From Candidatus Heimdallarchaeota archaeon (GTDB taxonomy: Archaea; Asgardarchaeota; Heimdallarchaeia; Heimdallarchaeales; Heimdallarchaeaceae): a DNA stretch of 61,707 nt. The stretch lies in assembly GCA_016840095.1 (NCBI GenBank), contig JAEOSZ010000058.1, positions 1 through 61,707 of the forward strand, in the 5' to 3' direction. Numbering within the stretch: position 1 is the first letter of the stretch; each line of letters begins with the position of its first letter. A program made the position numbers and the translations under genes. Under the pieces are notes generated by a model, which was not told the origin of the DNA, did not search any database, and saw nothing but the letters and a program-made list of their open reading frames with translations. Of this stretch, positions 9,719-18,313 are shown one piece after another.

Positions 9719-10891
9719 ATGTCACAAAAAAGAGATTACTACGAAGTACTGGGTGTATCTAAGGATGCATCAGAAGATGAGATCAAAAAAGCTTTCAGAA
9801 AGTTAGCAATGGAATATCATCCTGATAGGAATCCAGACAATCCAGATGCTGCAGAGAAATTTAAAGAAGCCACAGAAGCTTATGATATTCTATCCAACGA
9901 TGAAAAAAGAAATTCATATGATCGATTTGGTTTTTCAGGAGTTCATTCCGATTTCTCTTCAGTAAATTCAGGTGATTTCTCAACAATTTCTGATTTGTTT
10001 TCATCACTCTTTAGAGATGATTTCATGGGAGATGACCTTTTCAGTCAATTTTTTGGAGGCAGACGTAGATCTAGACCTTCAGGACCTCAAAAAGGATCAG
10101 ACCTACTAATGAACTATCAAATTACCTTCATTGAAGCTCTATATGGAACTAAGAAAGTTGTAGAAGTTCCAATTAAGAAAGAATGTGAATCATGTAAAGG
10201 AAGCGGAGCACATGAAGGAACTCAACCAAAGAAATGCGATAGCTGCCAAGGTCAAGGTGTTGAAACAGTAACAAGACAAATGGGTTTCACACGATACATC
10301 TCTCAACAAGCTTGTAGCAAATGTCAAGGCACAGGAGAAATAATCGACAAACCATGTAAAACATGCAAAGGTTCAGGTAGATCTAAAGAGAATGAGAGAT
10401 TGAAACTTGAAATTCCTCCTGGTGTTGATTCTGGATTTAGATTAAGGATTCGTAACAAGGGGGAAGAAGGAAGATTAGGAGGTTCAAGAGGTGATCTTCA
10501 AATTCGATTATTAGTTGAACCTCATTCTTTTTACAAGAGACAAGCTGACAATATCATTGTGGAAATAGATATTCCTTACCCATTAGCAATTCTTGGTGGA
10601 GAACTTGTTGTTCCTACACCATACGGTCCAGAAAAAGTAAAAATACCAAGGAAAACAAAAGAAGGTAGTGTACTTCGATTACAGAGAAAAGGTATTCAAA
10701 GAAAAACACAATATGGAATGAATTACGGAGATTTCTTAATTGTAGTTCATTATTCAGTTCCTGAAAGAATATCTGAAGAAGAGAAAGCAAAATTAACCGA
10801 ATTGAATGAAATTATGAAAATACCTTCTAAACAATCAAAAATGTTTGATGAGCTTATCAAAGAAGCTAAAGAGAATAAAGTAGACTACTAA
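9719..10891 (+). CDS. dnaJ: Hsp40 co-chaperone DnaJ, type I
   Basis: Complete class A J-protein of 390 residues that delivers clients to DnaK and stimulates its ATPase. The J domain carries HPD at residues 34-36. A Gly/Phe/Ser-rich linker is followed by a four-repeat zinc finger region ([32 protein letters not shown]), two beta-barrel client-binding domains and a C-terminal dimerisation helix region. AGAGGT lies about eight bases before the ATG. It is adjacent to dnaK, as in most bacterial and archaeal genomes, and all zinc ligands are intact. Confidence 0.97.
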   Translation: MSQKRDYYEVLGVSKDASEDEIKKAFRKLAMEYHPDRNPDNPDAAEKFKEATEAYDILSNDEKRNSYDRFGFSGVHSDFSSVNSGDFSTISDLFSSLFRDDFMGDDLFSQFFGGRRRSRPSGPQKGSDLLMNYQITFIEALYGTKKVVEVPIKKECESCKGSGAHEGTQPKKCDSCQGQGVETVTRQMGFTRYISQQACSKCQGTGEIIDKPCKTCKGSGRSKENERLKLEIPPGVDSGFRLRIRNKGEEGRLGGSRGDLQIRLLVEPHSFYKRQADNIIVEIDIPYPLAILGGELVVPTPYGPEKVKIPRKTKEGSVLRLQRKGIQRKTQYGMNYGDFLIVVHYSVPERISEEEKAKLTELNEIMKIPSKQSKMFDELIKEAKENKVDY

Positions 10892-10943
10892 GTTGTTCCC
10901 TTTGTAGATACTTTTTTAATTTCTATTCTTCTATTATTTACTA

Positions 10944-11744
10944 ATGAGTGAAGAATTTGTACGTTGTCCAGAGTGTGGGAATTTAAACATCAAAGGAACT
11001 AAATTATGTGTTTTCTGTGATGCAGATGTTTTAGAAGCTGAAGTAGTTACTCACGAGGTTGAAGCTCCTCCTGAAATCGCTGAAATTCCATCTGCTGTAG
11101 ATACATCTCCTGGTACTCAAGAGGAAGCTGAAGAAGAACCAGTTGCTCCTAAAATGCCTGATTTTGACAAGATTGATACTCCAGCTGAAAAGAAAAAAGA
11201 GATTACTATTACTGATGCTGTTGGAAAGGAATATAGTTTAATTTCCAAATTATTGTTTATTTCACTCTTCACAATTATTGTTTCAATCATACATTATTCT
11301 ATTAACTTCTTAATAGCACTAGCTTCTATAGATTTTGATGCTGCTGCTAGAAGCTTAGACGTCATAACTTTTCTATCCAATATATTAGATAACATGTACA
11401 TCAGAGGTGTTTCATTATTACTTTGCATTCCATTTGCTATTTTAGTAGGATATGTTCTTGGAAAAATTGTAAGAAAATACACAACCTCAAAGAAGAGTAC
11501 AATCATTTGGGTTATTTTTAGTTATATTCTGAATGTTATTCTGAATGTGGTATTCACAGTTGCTCTAATCTTCATAACAGATGCTTGGAATAATAGTACT
11601 GTAATGTTTATCTGGATGGCTGGAGCTGCATTCATATTTGTAGTAACACTTGTAATAACTCTGTTTATACCAATGATTTCAGGATCCTTTCTTATCTTTA
11701 AAAATATAGACAAAGTATTCTTCAGAGGTAAATATACTGATTAA
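10944..11744 (+). CDS. Zinc-ribbon protein with four membrane spans
   Basis: The N-terminus is a small zinc ribbon with cysteines at residues 8, 11, 22 and 25 (CPEC...CVFC). An acidic, Pro/Glu-rich linker to about residue 90 leads to four predicted membrane spans (around LLFISLFTIIVSIIHY, LLLCIPFAILVGYVLG, WVIFSYILNVILNVVF and AAFIFVVTLVITLFI). The topology resembles Yip1-like or other archaeal ribbon-plus-membrane proteins, but no family motif is decisive. It lies 52 bases after dnaJ and 14 bases before the UPF0216 gene, so it may be co-transcribed with the latter. Function unknown. Confidence 0.75.
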   Translation: MSEEFVRCPECGNLNIKGTKLCVFCDADVLEAEVVTHEVEAPPEIAEIPSAVDTSPGTQEEAEEEPVAPKMPDFDKIDTPAEKKKEITITDAVGKEYSLISKLLFISLFTIIVSIIHYSINFLIALASIDFDAAARSLDVITFLSNILDNMYIRGVSLLLCIPFAILVGYVLGKIVRKYTTSKKSTIIWVIFSYILNVILNVVFTVALIFITDAWNNSTVMFIWMAGAAFIFVVTLVITLFIPMISGSFLIFKNIDKVFFRGKYTD

Positions 11745-11758
11745 GTAGTGGTGTAATT

Positions 11759-12196
11759 TTGGGTTTTGATGATAAATTTTCCAAATTTCTTAAACATGAA
11801 ATAGATTCAATAAATATGCATCTACCAAAGAAGAGAGTATCTCTGAGATTGGCTCTAGAAGGTTACAACTATTATATAAGTAAAGAAAATACCAAGCTAT
11901 ACATTGATAAAAATGAAGTAGAGTTAATTAGCTCTTTGTGTCCAGAAGAAAAAACTTCCTCTCTTCTTCTACCTATTTTAATTGTAAGAAGAAGGGATAT
12001 AGGACAAGGAACTTATGTCATTTCTGGTGAGTTGGTAGAGCAATATGTTGTGTTACTGGCATTAGACAAAATTAGTAAAGATTGGAAAACTTGGTTGAAA
12101 GAACAATCATCTTCAAAGGAAGTCTATCTTTACAAACCTGATTTAATTTCATTAAGAAAGAAACTTCCTACAAGCACTGTAATTGGTTTCTCATAA
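11759..12196 (+). CDS. UPF0216 / DUF61 family protein
   Basis: Small archaeal protein family of unknown role. Recognisable features are EIDSINMHLPKKRVSLRLAL near the N-terminus, the SSLCPEE stretch, LPILIVRRRDIGQGTYVISG, and the following EQYVVLLALDKI. The start is TTG: GGTGT precedes it at about six bases, and no ATG occurs before residue 19. Length of 145 is normal to slightly long for the family. Restriction of the family to archaea supports the assignment of the window. Confidence 0.8.
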   Translation: MGFDDKFSKFLKHEIDSINMHLPKKRVSLRLALEGYNYYISKENTKLYIDKNEVELISSLCPEEKTSSLLLPILIVRRRDIGQGTYVISGELVEQYVVLLALDKISKDWKTWLKEQSSSKEVYLYKPDLISLRKKLPTSTVIGFS

Positions 12197-12270
12197 ATGG
12201 AATGCAAATTTTCAAAGATATTCAAAGATTTTGAGAAAAGATTTTAACATTACATTGAAAAAGCATTATC

Positions 12271-13455
12271 ATGAATAAATATGCGATTTCAAAAGATAAT
12301 CATCTTAAAAGAATTGAGAAAATAAGAAATTTTATGGAAAAAGAAGAGCTTGGTTCTATGGTTTTCTTTAGTCCATTATCTATTTACTATCTAACAGGTT
12401 ACCACTTTATACCAACAGAAAGACCAATCTGTCTTGTTCTACCTATGTCTGAGGAACCTTGGTTCTATGTTCCTCGTTTAGAACAAGAACATCTTATAGA
12501 AAAAATTCCTTGGGTTGAAAGAGAAATATACTTTGAATACCCTGACAAAAAGCATCCTGCAAACATTTTCATTGATCGACTTGAAGAAAGGAAAGTAACA
12601 AGCTCAAAAATTGGTATGGAATCACCATCATTCTCTAGTTATTGGGGATATGAAGGGCCTAATCTAACGGAATTACTAGAAGGCAAAACTAAAACTGAAC
12701 TGTACCCAATCCTAATCAGAGAAATGAGGAAAATCAAGGATGATGAAGAACTCCGTTTGATCAGAATCTCAGCTAAATATGGTGATTTAGCTCACAGATT
12801 ATTACAGGAGTATACTGCTGAAGGTAAGAATGAAGTTGAGGTTTCTTTACAAGCTTGTAGAGAAGCTTCAGAAAAAATGCTTAATGATTTAGAAGGTTTC
12901 ATTCCTAGAGGTTTGCTTCCAGCTGGAGCTGGTTATAGAGGTCAAATAGGTGAATGGTCAGCTATACCTCATTCTGTAATTCAAAAAACTATTTTCAAAA
13001 AAGGAGATGTACTAGTAACAGGTGCTTCTGCTAATGTTTCAGGATATCACTCTGAACTGGAAAGAACAATGTTTATCGGACCTCCTGATGAGAAACAGAA
13101 AAAATACTTTGAAGCTATGAAAAAATCTCAAGATGCGGCTTTAGATGCATTTAAACCAGACATACCATGTAGCGAAGTTGATAAAGCAGCAATAAAAGTG
13201 CTCAAAGATGAAGGAGTGTATCATCTAGCTCAACATCACACAGGTCATGCTATAGGACTTGAAGGACATGAAGCACCTTTCTTAGATATTGGTGTTGAGG
13301 AGATACTAAAACCAGGAATGGTTTTAACATGTGAACCTGGAATATATGAGTACAAGTTTGGAGGTTTTCGACACTCTGATACTGTGATAATAACTGAAGA
13401 TGGTTCTGAATTAATTACTCCTTATCCAAGAGATCTTGATGATTTAATAATCTAA
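12271..13455 (+). CDS. M24-fold (creatinase/prolidase-like) protein with altered metal site
   Basis: Pita-bread fold protein of the Xaa-Pro peptidase/creatinase class, with a creatinase N-terminal domain (residues 1-150) and a catalytic-type domain after it. Of the five metal ligands of aminopeptidase P-like enzymes only His (HTGHAIGLEGHE) and one Glu (CEPGIYEY) are clear. The first Asp is replaced (VTGASANVSGY), the second is Glu in SELERTM, and the last Glu of the usual RxEDT is Ser in FRHSDT. The SELERT/GGFRHSD pattern recalls metal-free creatinase and related hydrolases rather than prolidase. A peptidase role should therefore not be assumed. Single gene, no informative neighbours. Confidence 0.8.
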   Translation: MNKYAISKDNHLKRIEKIRNFMEKEELGSMVFFSPLSIYYLTGYHFIPTERPICLVLPMSEEPWFYVPRLEQEHLIEKIPWVEREIYFEYPDKKHPANIFIDRLEERKVTSSKIGMESPSFSSYWGYEGPNLTELLEGKTKTELYPILIREMRKIKDDEELRLIRISAKYGDLAHRLLQEYTAEGKNEVEVSLQACREASEKMLNDLEGFIPRGLLPAGAGYRGQIGEWSAIPHSVIQKTIFKKGDVLVTGASANVSGYHSELERTMFIGPPDEKQKKYFEAMKKSQDAALDAFKPDIPCSEVDKAAIKVLKDEGVYHLAQHHTGHAIGLEGHEAPFLDIGVEEILKPGMVLTCEPGIYEYKFGGFRHSDTVIITEDGSELITPYPRDLDDLII

Positions 13456-13466
13456 AATTTCTCTCT

Positions 13467-14387
13467 CTATTTTCTTTTTGTTAAGATAGTTATTTTATCC
13501 TCATTGATGAAAATAGTTTCCTCTTCTTGAGTTACTGGAGAATCTGTAGCTTCAACTAGTACTGGATAACCATGGACAATATTACGTTTTAGAAGAGATA
13601 GTTTTGTTTTATGTATTTTCTCTTTGGAAAATCCAGCATTATAAACCCATCTCCAGCTAAATGGTAATCCATGGAAATTCTCATCAATGTAGCGATAAAT
13701 CTCCCTGATTTGATTCGGAAGAACTGATGCATCAATCTCCCTATAGTGTCTGAAAATTGTTTCTTGTTCTGTGTCAACTACTCGACCAATACCTGATGTA
13801 ACAAACGGTTCAATTGCATAGGCATTTCCAGCTTTGAAAACATGTGAAGAATCCCTTGCTTCTTTTGAAACACTATAATTTGGAATTGATATACCATCAT
13901 GAAGAGAATAGTGTGACAATGAATGCCCACTTAGATTTACAATTGGTTTAAAGCCTTCTTTTTCAATAGTTTTTTGAACAATTTCTCCTACTTTGAAGAC
14001 GCTTTCATTTACTTTTACAATATCCAAGGCATCATTTAGAGCTTTCCGAGCCAAATCTTTCATTGGCTTCCACTTTTTGTCTAACACTATTGTTCTAGCT
14101 GCATCAGTCAGATAACCATCTACTGATACACCACAGTCAATTTTAACTATAGATTTTTCGGGAATAACACTTACATCTTGAATTGTTGGAGAGTAATGTG
14201 CTGCTATCTCATTGATAGAAATATTAAGAGGAAAAGCTGGTAATGCTTTATGTTTACGGATGTATTCTTCTGTTTGCTCTGCAATATCCAATAACTTCAT
14301 CCCCGGTTTTATAATGCTTTCAGCAAATTCGAGAGTCTTAGCTAAGATTTGTCCAGATTTTTCATATTTCTCGAATGAATTATCCAT
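13467..14387 (-). CDS. map: Methionine aminopeptidase, type II (archaeal/eukaryotic)
   Basis: Removes the initiator methionine from nascent proteins in the cytoplasm. Metal ligands are all visible: Asp in KIDCGVSVDGY and LTDAART, His in LSGHSLSHY, Glu in AYAIEPFVT and the terminal EEETIFIN. The insertion between His and Glu, holding the small helical subdomain (FRHYREIDASVLPN onwards), marks the type II enzyme. At 306 residues it has the usual archaeal size without the eukaryotic N-terminal extension. It converges on the M24 gene with an 11-base gap. Confidence 0.95.
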   Translation of the reverse strand: MDNSFEKYEKSGQILAKTLEFAESIIKPGMKLLDIAEQTEEYIRKHKALPAFPLNISINEIAAHYSPTIQDVSVIPEKSIVKIDCGVSVDGYLTDAARTIVLDKKWKPMKDLARKALNDALDIVKVNESVFKVGEIVQKTIEKEGFKPIVNLSGHSLSHYSLHDGISIPNYSVSKEARDSSHVFKAGNAYAIEPFVTSGIGRVVDTEQETIFRHYREIDASVLPNQIREIYRYIDENFHGLPFSWRWVYNAGFSKEKIHKTKLSLLKRNIVHGYPVLVEATDSPVTQEEETIFINEDKITILTKRK

Positions 14388-14443
14388 TGTTTTTCTACCT
14401 TGTTAGCTTCTAAACTTTGATATCTCATTTATTAGTTGTGCTT

Positions 14444-14854
14444 TTACCGATTTTTATTTTTGATTTGCCCTAGAGTGGAATAAAGAGTATCACCTATGAT
14501 TGTTGATATTAAAGTTGTTTTTGTATTTCCTCTTGTGCCAATAGTTTCAAAGAATCCAAGATCTCTTAGTTTTGTAATGTTCCATTTAGTAGTTGAAAAT
14601 GAAATATCCAATCGATCTGAGATAATCTCAGCTAATCTGTTAAGAGATGTTCTTTTTCTTTCTAGAAATCTATATCCTTCAAAGAAAATTTCTTTTTGTT
14701 TATCATTTAACTGCTCAAACAGTATGATCAAACTCTGATTAAGTAAATCAAACAAAAATAAGTTATCTTCTTCAAGTTTCCTTATCCTCTCTTGAGCAAA
14801 GGCTATCCCTTCTTCTAAATAGTCCAAGCCTTCCAGCTTTGCGGGATTTAACAA
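14444..14854 (-). CDS. Small winged-helix DNA-binding protein
   Basis: About 136 residues. The N-terminal half is a charged helix or coiled coil (EEGIAFAQERIRKLEEDN); the C-terminal half looks like a winged helix: SLNRLAEIISDRL, a helix STTKWNITKLRDLG, then a TRGNTKTTL wing. An earlier GTG at 14863 is possible, but AGGTGA stands exactly five bases before an in-frame TTG at 14854, which I prefer. The gene is divergent from the large coiled-coil operon and shares a palindrome-rich intergenic region with it. Regulation of that operon is an attractive but untested inference. Confidence 0.65.
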   Translation of the reverse strand: MLNPAKLEGLDYLEEGIAFAQERIRKLEEDNLFLFDLLNQSLIILFEQLNDKQKEIFFEGYRFLERKRTSLNRLAEIISDRLDISFSTTKWNITKLRDLGFFETIGTRGNTKTTLISTIIGDTLYSTLGQIKNKNR

Positions 14855-14930
14855 AACGTTCACCTATCATATTTTACACCTCTGCTTTGAGTTATGATAC
14901 TTCTTGCACTAACCCTTTTAATTTTTTCTA

Positions 14931-14942
14931 CTTACAAGTAAG
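14931..14942. promoter_or_regulatory. Inverted repeat upstream of the winged-helix gene
   Basis: CTTAC-AA-GTAAG lies about 77 bases upstream of the winged-helix start, in the 215-base divergent intergenic region. It is a possible operator. Confidence 0.35.
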
Positions 14943-15011
14943 ACATACTTTAAGAATGAAATACAACAGAGTCACTTTTGGTCAATTAAAATCTATAGCT
15001 TTAGTGAATAT

Positions 15012-15053
15012 TATGAACATTCATAGATTTTATAAGATACGGTTAATATTAAC
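15012..15053 (+). promoter_or_regulatory. Promoter of the coiled-coil operon with flanking palindromes
   Basis: A TATA-like element TTTTATAAGATA at 15028-15039 is bracketed by TATGAA-CA-TTCATA (15012-15025) on the upstream side and the perfect palindrome GTTAATATTAAC (15042-15053) on the downstream side, close to the expected transcription start. GAGGT precedes the first ATG. The arrangement suggests repression by a dimeric regulator. Confidence 0.5.
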
Positions 15054-15078
15054 AGAATAGAATTAAAAGTGAGGTCAA

Positions 15079-16842
15079 ATGAGTACTCAAGATTCGAATC
15101 TTTTCCTACCCTGCAATCCTGACGATTTTTATGGATCAAGGGATTTAATAAAAGATTTTACAGACATAACTGAAGAAATGAGCAAAGAAGGTGAAAAAAC
15201 TCATTCTATACTCGTTATAGGAGATGAAGGAACTGGAAAAAGCTCACTTCTAAAGAAATTATCAACATATATTCCTGTTAGGAAAGATGCATCTCATTTA
15301 TTTGATTTAGTTCCTGAAGAAGAAAATCTTCTCAACTTTTTCAAAGAATGGAAAAACATGATTGATGAACTGTCTCCAGCTTGGAGATCTGTTCTAGAAA
15401 AAGTAGGAAAGAAAAAACTTGGAGATGATCTTCCAGCTCTTAGAGATAAAATCAAAAAACAAGCATCTCAAACATACATAGAAACTTATGTTAATCTGTT
15501 TTTAGAAAGTCTGGATAAAGTAAATCAAAAATTAATGGAAACACAATCGACTTTGTATTTCTTTATTGATAATATACACTTATTCAAATTGATGGATATA
15601 CAGGAGTTCTATCCCATTTTTTCAACAATTATTAAGAAAATATCATCTAGAGGTTACAGATTAGTTGTAATCTCAGCTTTCACTAATCAATATCTTTTCG
15701 ATTTTGATTATGAAAAGAATTTAACTGAAAATTCAAAAATCTTCAGTATAAATCCTTTATCAGTTTCCGAAACTGAAATTTATTTGAGGAGAATTGCACC
15801 AGAATTTGTGAATAAAGGAATCTTAGAACTTGCAAATAACAGCCAAAGAAGCTTTTTTGATCTTAATCTAGGTAATTTCTTTGTCCAATCAGGATATGAA
15901 ATGGATGACTTTGTAGAACGAAATATACCAAAGATATTCGAATTAACCGATGAAGAAGAATCTGTTTTGGCTGAAATGGCTTCATATAATGAAAATTTGT
16001 TTCCAATTGAGCAAATAACTGCATATGTTCCATTAACTGCAATTAAGTCACTTGAAGAGAAAGGATTTTTATGGGTAGGAACGACTCATACACGATTAGT
16101 TCAAGAATCATTGTTAACAGCAATGAAATTTAGAATGCGATTATTTAGTCCTTTAACATCTTTAATGGTGGCTCTTGATACAATACTAGAAAATCTTGGA
16201 AAGCAAATTTCACCAACAGATAAAGCGATTGAAAAAGTAGGGAAACTATCAGAAAAGATTAGAGATAGACTTGCTGATTTTGCCGTTGCATCAAAGATTC
16301 AAAAAATAGCAAATATCTGTATAGAAAGAAAGATGTATCAAAAAGCATTTGACTTGACTTTGATAAATACAAAACAATTTGAGCAGATAAAAGAGCTAGA
16401 ACAAGCTGGAGCTTTTTGTGAAAGAATCGCGAGAGAATTTGAGGAGAAGAATTTCTATTTTGCAGCAAGACTTTACTTGAAATCCGCTTCCTACTACAAA
16501 GCAGTAGAAGAGGATCTTAAAGCAAATCGATCATATGCTCGAGCTGCAGATCAGTTTGAAAAACTTTCAGTATCTCTTCCAGTAGAAAAGAGCGAATATG
16601 CTGTTAGAGGATATCTAAAATCAAGCCTTGACTGCTATAAAAATATGGGAGATAAAAATAACTTTGACAGGTTGAGGAAGAAAGCAATTGAGCTGTTTGA
16701 TAAAGAGAGCATACATCATGATTATTTTACAAACATGATATACGAAAAAGAAGAGGAAGTAATAATTCCTGAAGAAGATCCAAAGCCAAAGGAAATAGAA
16801 GAAATTTCTATAGAAAATATTGAGAAAGAATTGGATTTTTAG
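15079..16842 (+). CDS. P-loop ATPase (AAA/STAND type) with C-terminal helical repeats
   Basis: Predicted nucleotide-dependent switch protein, cytoplasmic. Walker A is GDEGTGKSS at residues 48-56, Walker B is FFIDN at 161-165, and a sensor-like strand VVISAF follows; FSINPLSVSETEIYLRR resembles the lid region of Orc1/STAND-type ATPases. A winged-helix-like stretch (ELTDEEESVLAEMA) comes next, and residues from about 400 are antiparallel helices that look TPR/SNAP-like (AARLYLKSASYYKA, SYARAADQFEKL). The tail is highly acidic. It is the first gene of a three-gene operon; the next start is ten bases after its stop. Partner recognition through the helical repeats is inferred. Confidence 0.8.
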   Translation: MSTQDSNLFLPCNPDDFYGSRDLIKDFTDITEEMSKEGEKTHSILVIGDEGTGKSSLLKKLSTYIPVRKDASHLFDLVPEEENLLNFFKEWKNMIDELSPAWRSVLEKVGKKKLGDDLPALRDKIKKQASQTYIETYVNLFLESLDKVNQKLMETQSTLYFFIDNIHLFKLMDIQEFYPIFSTIIKKISSRGYRLVVISAFTNQYLFDFDYEKNLTENSKIFSINPLSVSETEIYLRRIAPEFVNKGILELANNSQRSFFDLNLGNFFVQSGYEMDDFVERNIPKIFELTDEEESVLAEMASYNENLFPIEQITAYVPLTAIKSLEEKGFLWVGTTHTRLVQESLLTAMKFRMRLFSPLTSLMVALDTILENLGKQISPTDKAIEKVGKLSEKIRDRLADFAVASKIQKIANICIERKMYQKAFDLTLINTKQFEQIKELEQAGAFCERIAREFEEKNFYFAARLYLKSASYYKAVEEDLKANRSYARAADQFEKLSVSLPVEKSEYAVRGYLKSSLDCYKNMGDKNNFDRLRKKAIELFDKESIHHDYFTNMIYEKEEEVIIPEEDPKPKEIEEISIENIEKELDF

Positions 16843-16851
16843 GTGAGTAGG

Positions 16852-18300
16852 ATGTCAGAAAGAATAACAAAAGATTTAGAAAAAGTAAAAAGAGAAATTG
16901 AAAATTTAGATAGTGAAATTGTAAATTTTAGGGAATCACTAGAGAATTTGCAGGAATTACATCAATTCTATCAGATTCTTGCAACTTTAGTTCAAAACAA
17001 GTTTATAGGTTTGAATGATAATCTACGCAATTTGATCGAATCAAACAAAGAATCATTAAATGAATTAATTGCAACTAATGTTGATGAAGAAAAGAAATTA
17101 CTCAGTGAATGGACAACCACACAAACAGATACTGTTGTAACAAAGTTGAATAATACCAAAGAACAATTAGCGGAGCTACAAGATTCAGTTTCCTCCATTC
17201 TTGAAGAAGGAAAAGTGAATTTTGAAGAATATTCCTCCTCTTTTGGAGAGAAAATTAGAAATACTCTGACAAACCATGAGCAAGATTTAGAACGTTTAGC
17301 AAATAACCAGGTAAATGCATTCAGAAAAGCAATTACAGGCGTAAAAGAAGATGTTAGTTCAGTAAGAGGAAATAATCTCTCTACTTTTAAGAAGAATTCA
17401 GATGATATGAGAAATCAGCTTGAATCAAATATTAATATAGCTCAAAACATCATGAAGGAATCAATAGAGCATTTAAGAGCCGAATATGGAGATAAATTAA
17501 CTGAAAACATGGAATCTGTTTTTGAGAGCTTTAACAGAATAAAAAGTGAATTAGGACAGCTTGTAAACAATGCTGTTCAAAGAATACAATCAGAATTATC
17601 AGATGTTACTGACTCAATGGACAAATATCTTGTTGATGAAATTGCAAAAGTGCAAGATGTTTTAGCTGAATATGAGACAGGAATGATTGATGTCAATGAA
17701 GTTGCAATGACTAATTTCAACACTTCAAAAGAATCAATGTTAAGCTCATATGATAGTTTAACAAACAAACAGTATAATACACACGATTCAGAACTTAAAG
17801 AATTTGAAAATGGTTTCACTGGAAAAGTAGATGAAATTCTTGCTACTCTCTCAGAACAGTCTGATTCTGTAAAACAAGAAATCAAATCCTTTGTGACTTC
17901 AGAACAAGATGATGTGAAAAATCATTTAGATGGTATATTAAATACAGTTGTAGATAAATCAGAAGAACTGAAGAGCAATGCTAAATCTACAGCTGATGAA
18001 AGAATTTCTGTTCTTGAAAATGAAATCGCTGATATCAAATCGTCGTTAGAAAGAACAAGTCAGCAAATCGTAACCAGAATAGATTCTACTCAGAGAGATA
18101 TTGTTGCAGATATTTCATCAATGTCTTCGAATGCTAAGAGCAAGATTGTGGAAACACAGGATTCAACTGTTTCTAATCTTGAAATAGAAGCAAAGGATAA
18201 TATCAAGAAAGCTGAGCAAGCTGAAAAATTAAGGAAGGATCTCTTAGGTCGTTTGGAAAGACTAGAGAGAAATCTGGAAACAATTAAAGATCAATTATAG
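16852..18300 (+). CDS. Long coiled-coil protein
   Basis: About 482 residues, almost entirely charged heptad-like helices rich in Glu, Lys, Ser and Asn, with no membrane segment and no globular domain I can recognise. The start at ATG 16852 is favoured over GTG 16843 because AGGTGA, overlapping the preceding stop, lies five bases before it. Weak repeats of about 40-50 residues, with Ser/Thr breaks, recall apolipoprotein or MCP-like helical hairpins. It is sandwiched between the ATPase and the giant TrmB-like coiled-coil protein with gaps of 9-13 bases, implying a complex of the three. Function unknown. Confidence 0.8.
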   Translation: MSERITKDLEKVKREIENLDSEIVNFRESLENLQELHQFYQILATLVQNKFIGLNDNLRNLIESNKESLNELIATNVDEEKKLLSEWTTTQTDTVVTKLNNTKEQLAELQDSVSSILEEGKVNFEEYSSSFGEKIRNTLTNHEQDLERLANNQVNAFRKAITGVKEDVSSVRGNNLSTFKKNSDDMRNQLESNINIAQNIMKESIEHLRAEYGDKLTENMESVFESFNRIKSELGQLVNNAVQRIQSELSDVTDSMDKYLVDEIAKVQDVLAEYETGMIDVNEVAMTNFNTSKESMLSSYDSLTNKQYNTHDSELKEFENGFTGKVDEILATLSEQSDSVKQEIKSFVTSEQDDVKNHLDGILNTVVDKSEELKSNAKSTADERISVLENEIADIKSSLERTSQQIVTRIDSTQRDIVADISSMSSNAKSKIVETQDSTVSNLEIEAKDNIKKAEQAEKLRKDLLGRLERLERNLETIKDQL

Positions 18301-18313
18301 GATAGTGAATAAA

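Noticed and set aside
12271..14387. Functional pair of two M24 enzymes in an operon
   Set aside because: They are convergent, on opposite strands, and only the second has intact metal ligands.
15079..16842. Orc1/Cdc6 replication initiator
   Set aside because: The Walker motifs and lid region look related, but the C-terminal half is helical repeats rather than a single initiator winged helix, and no origin-like repeats are adjacent.
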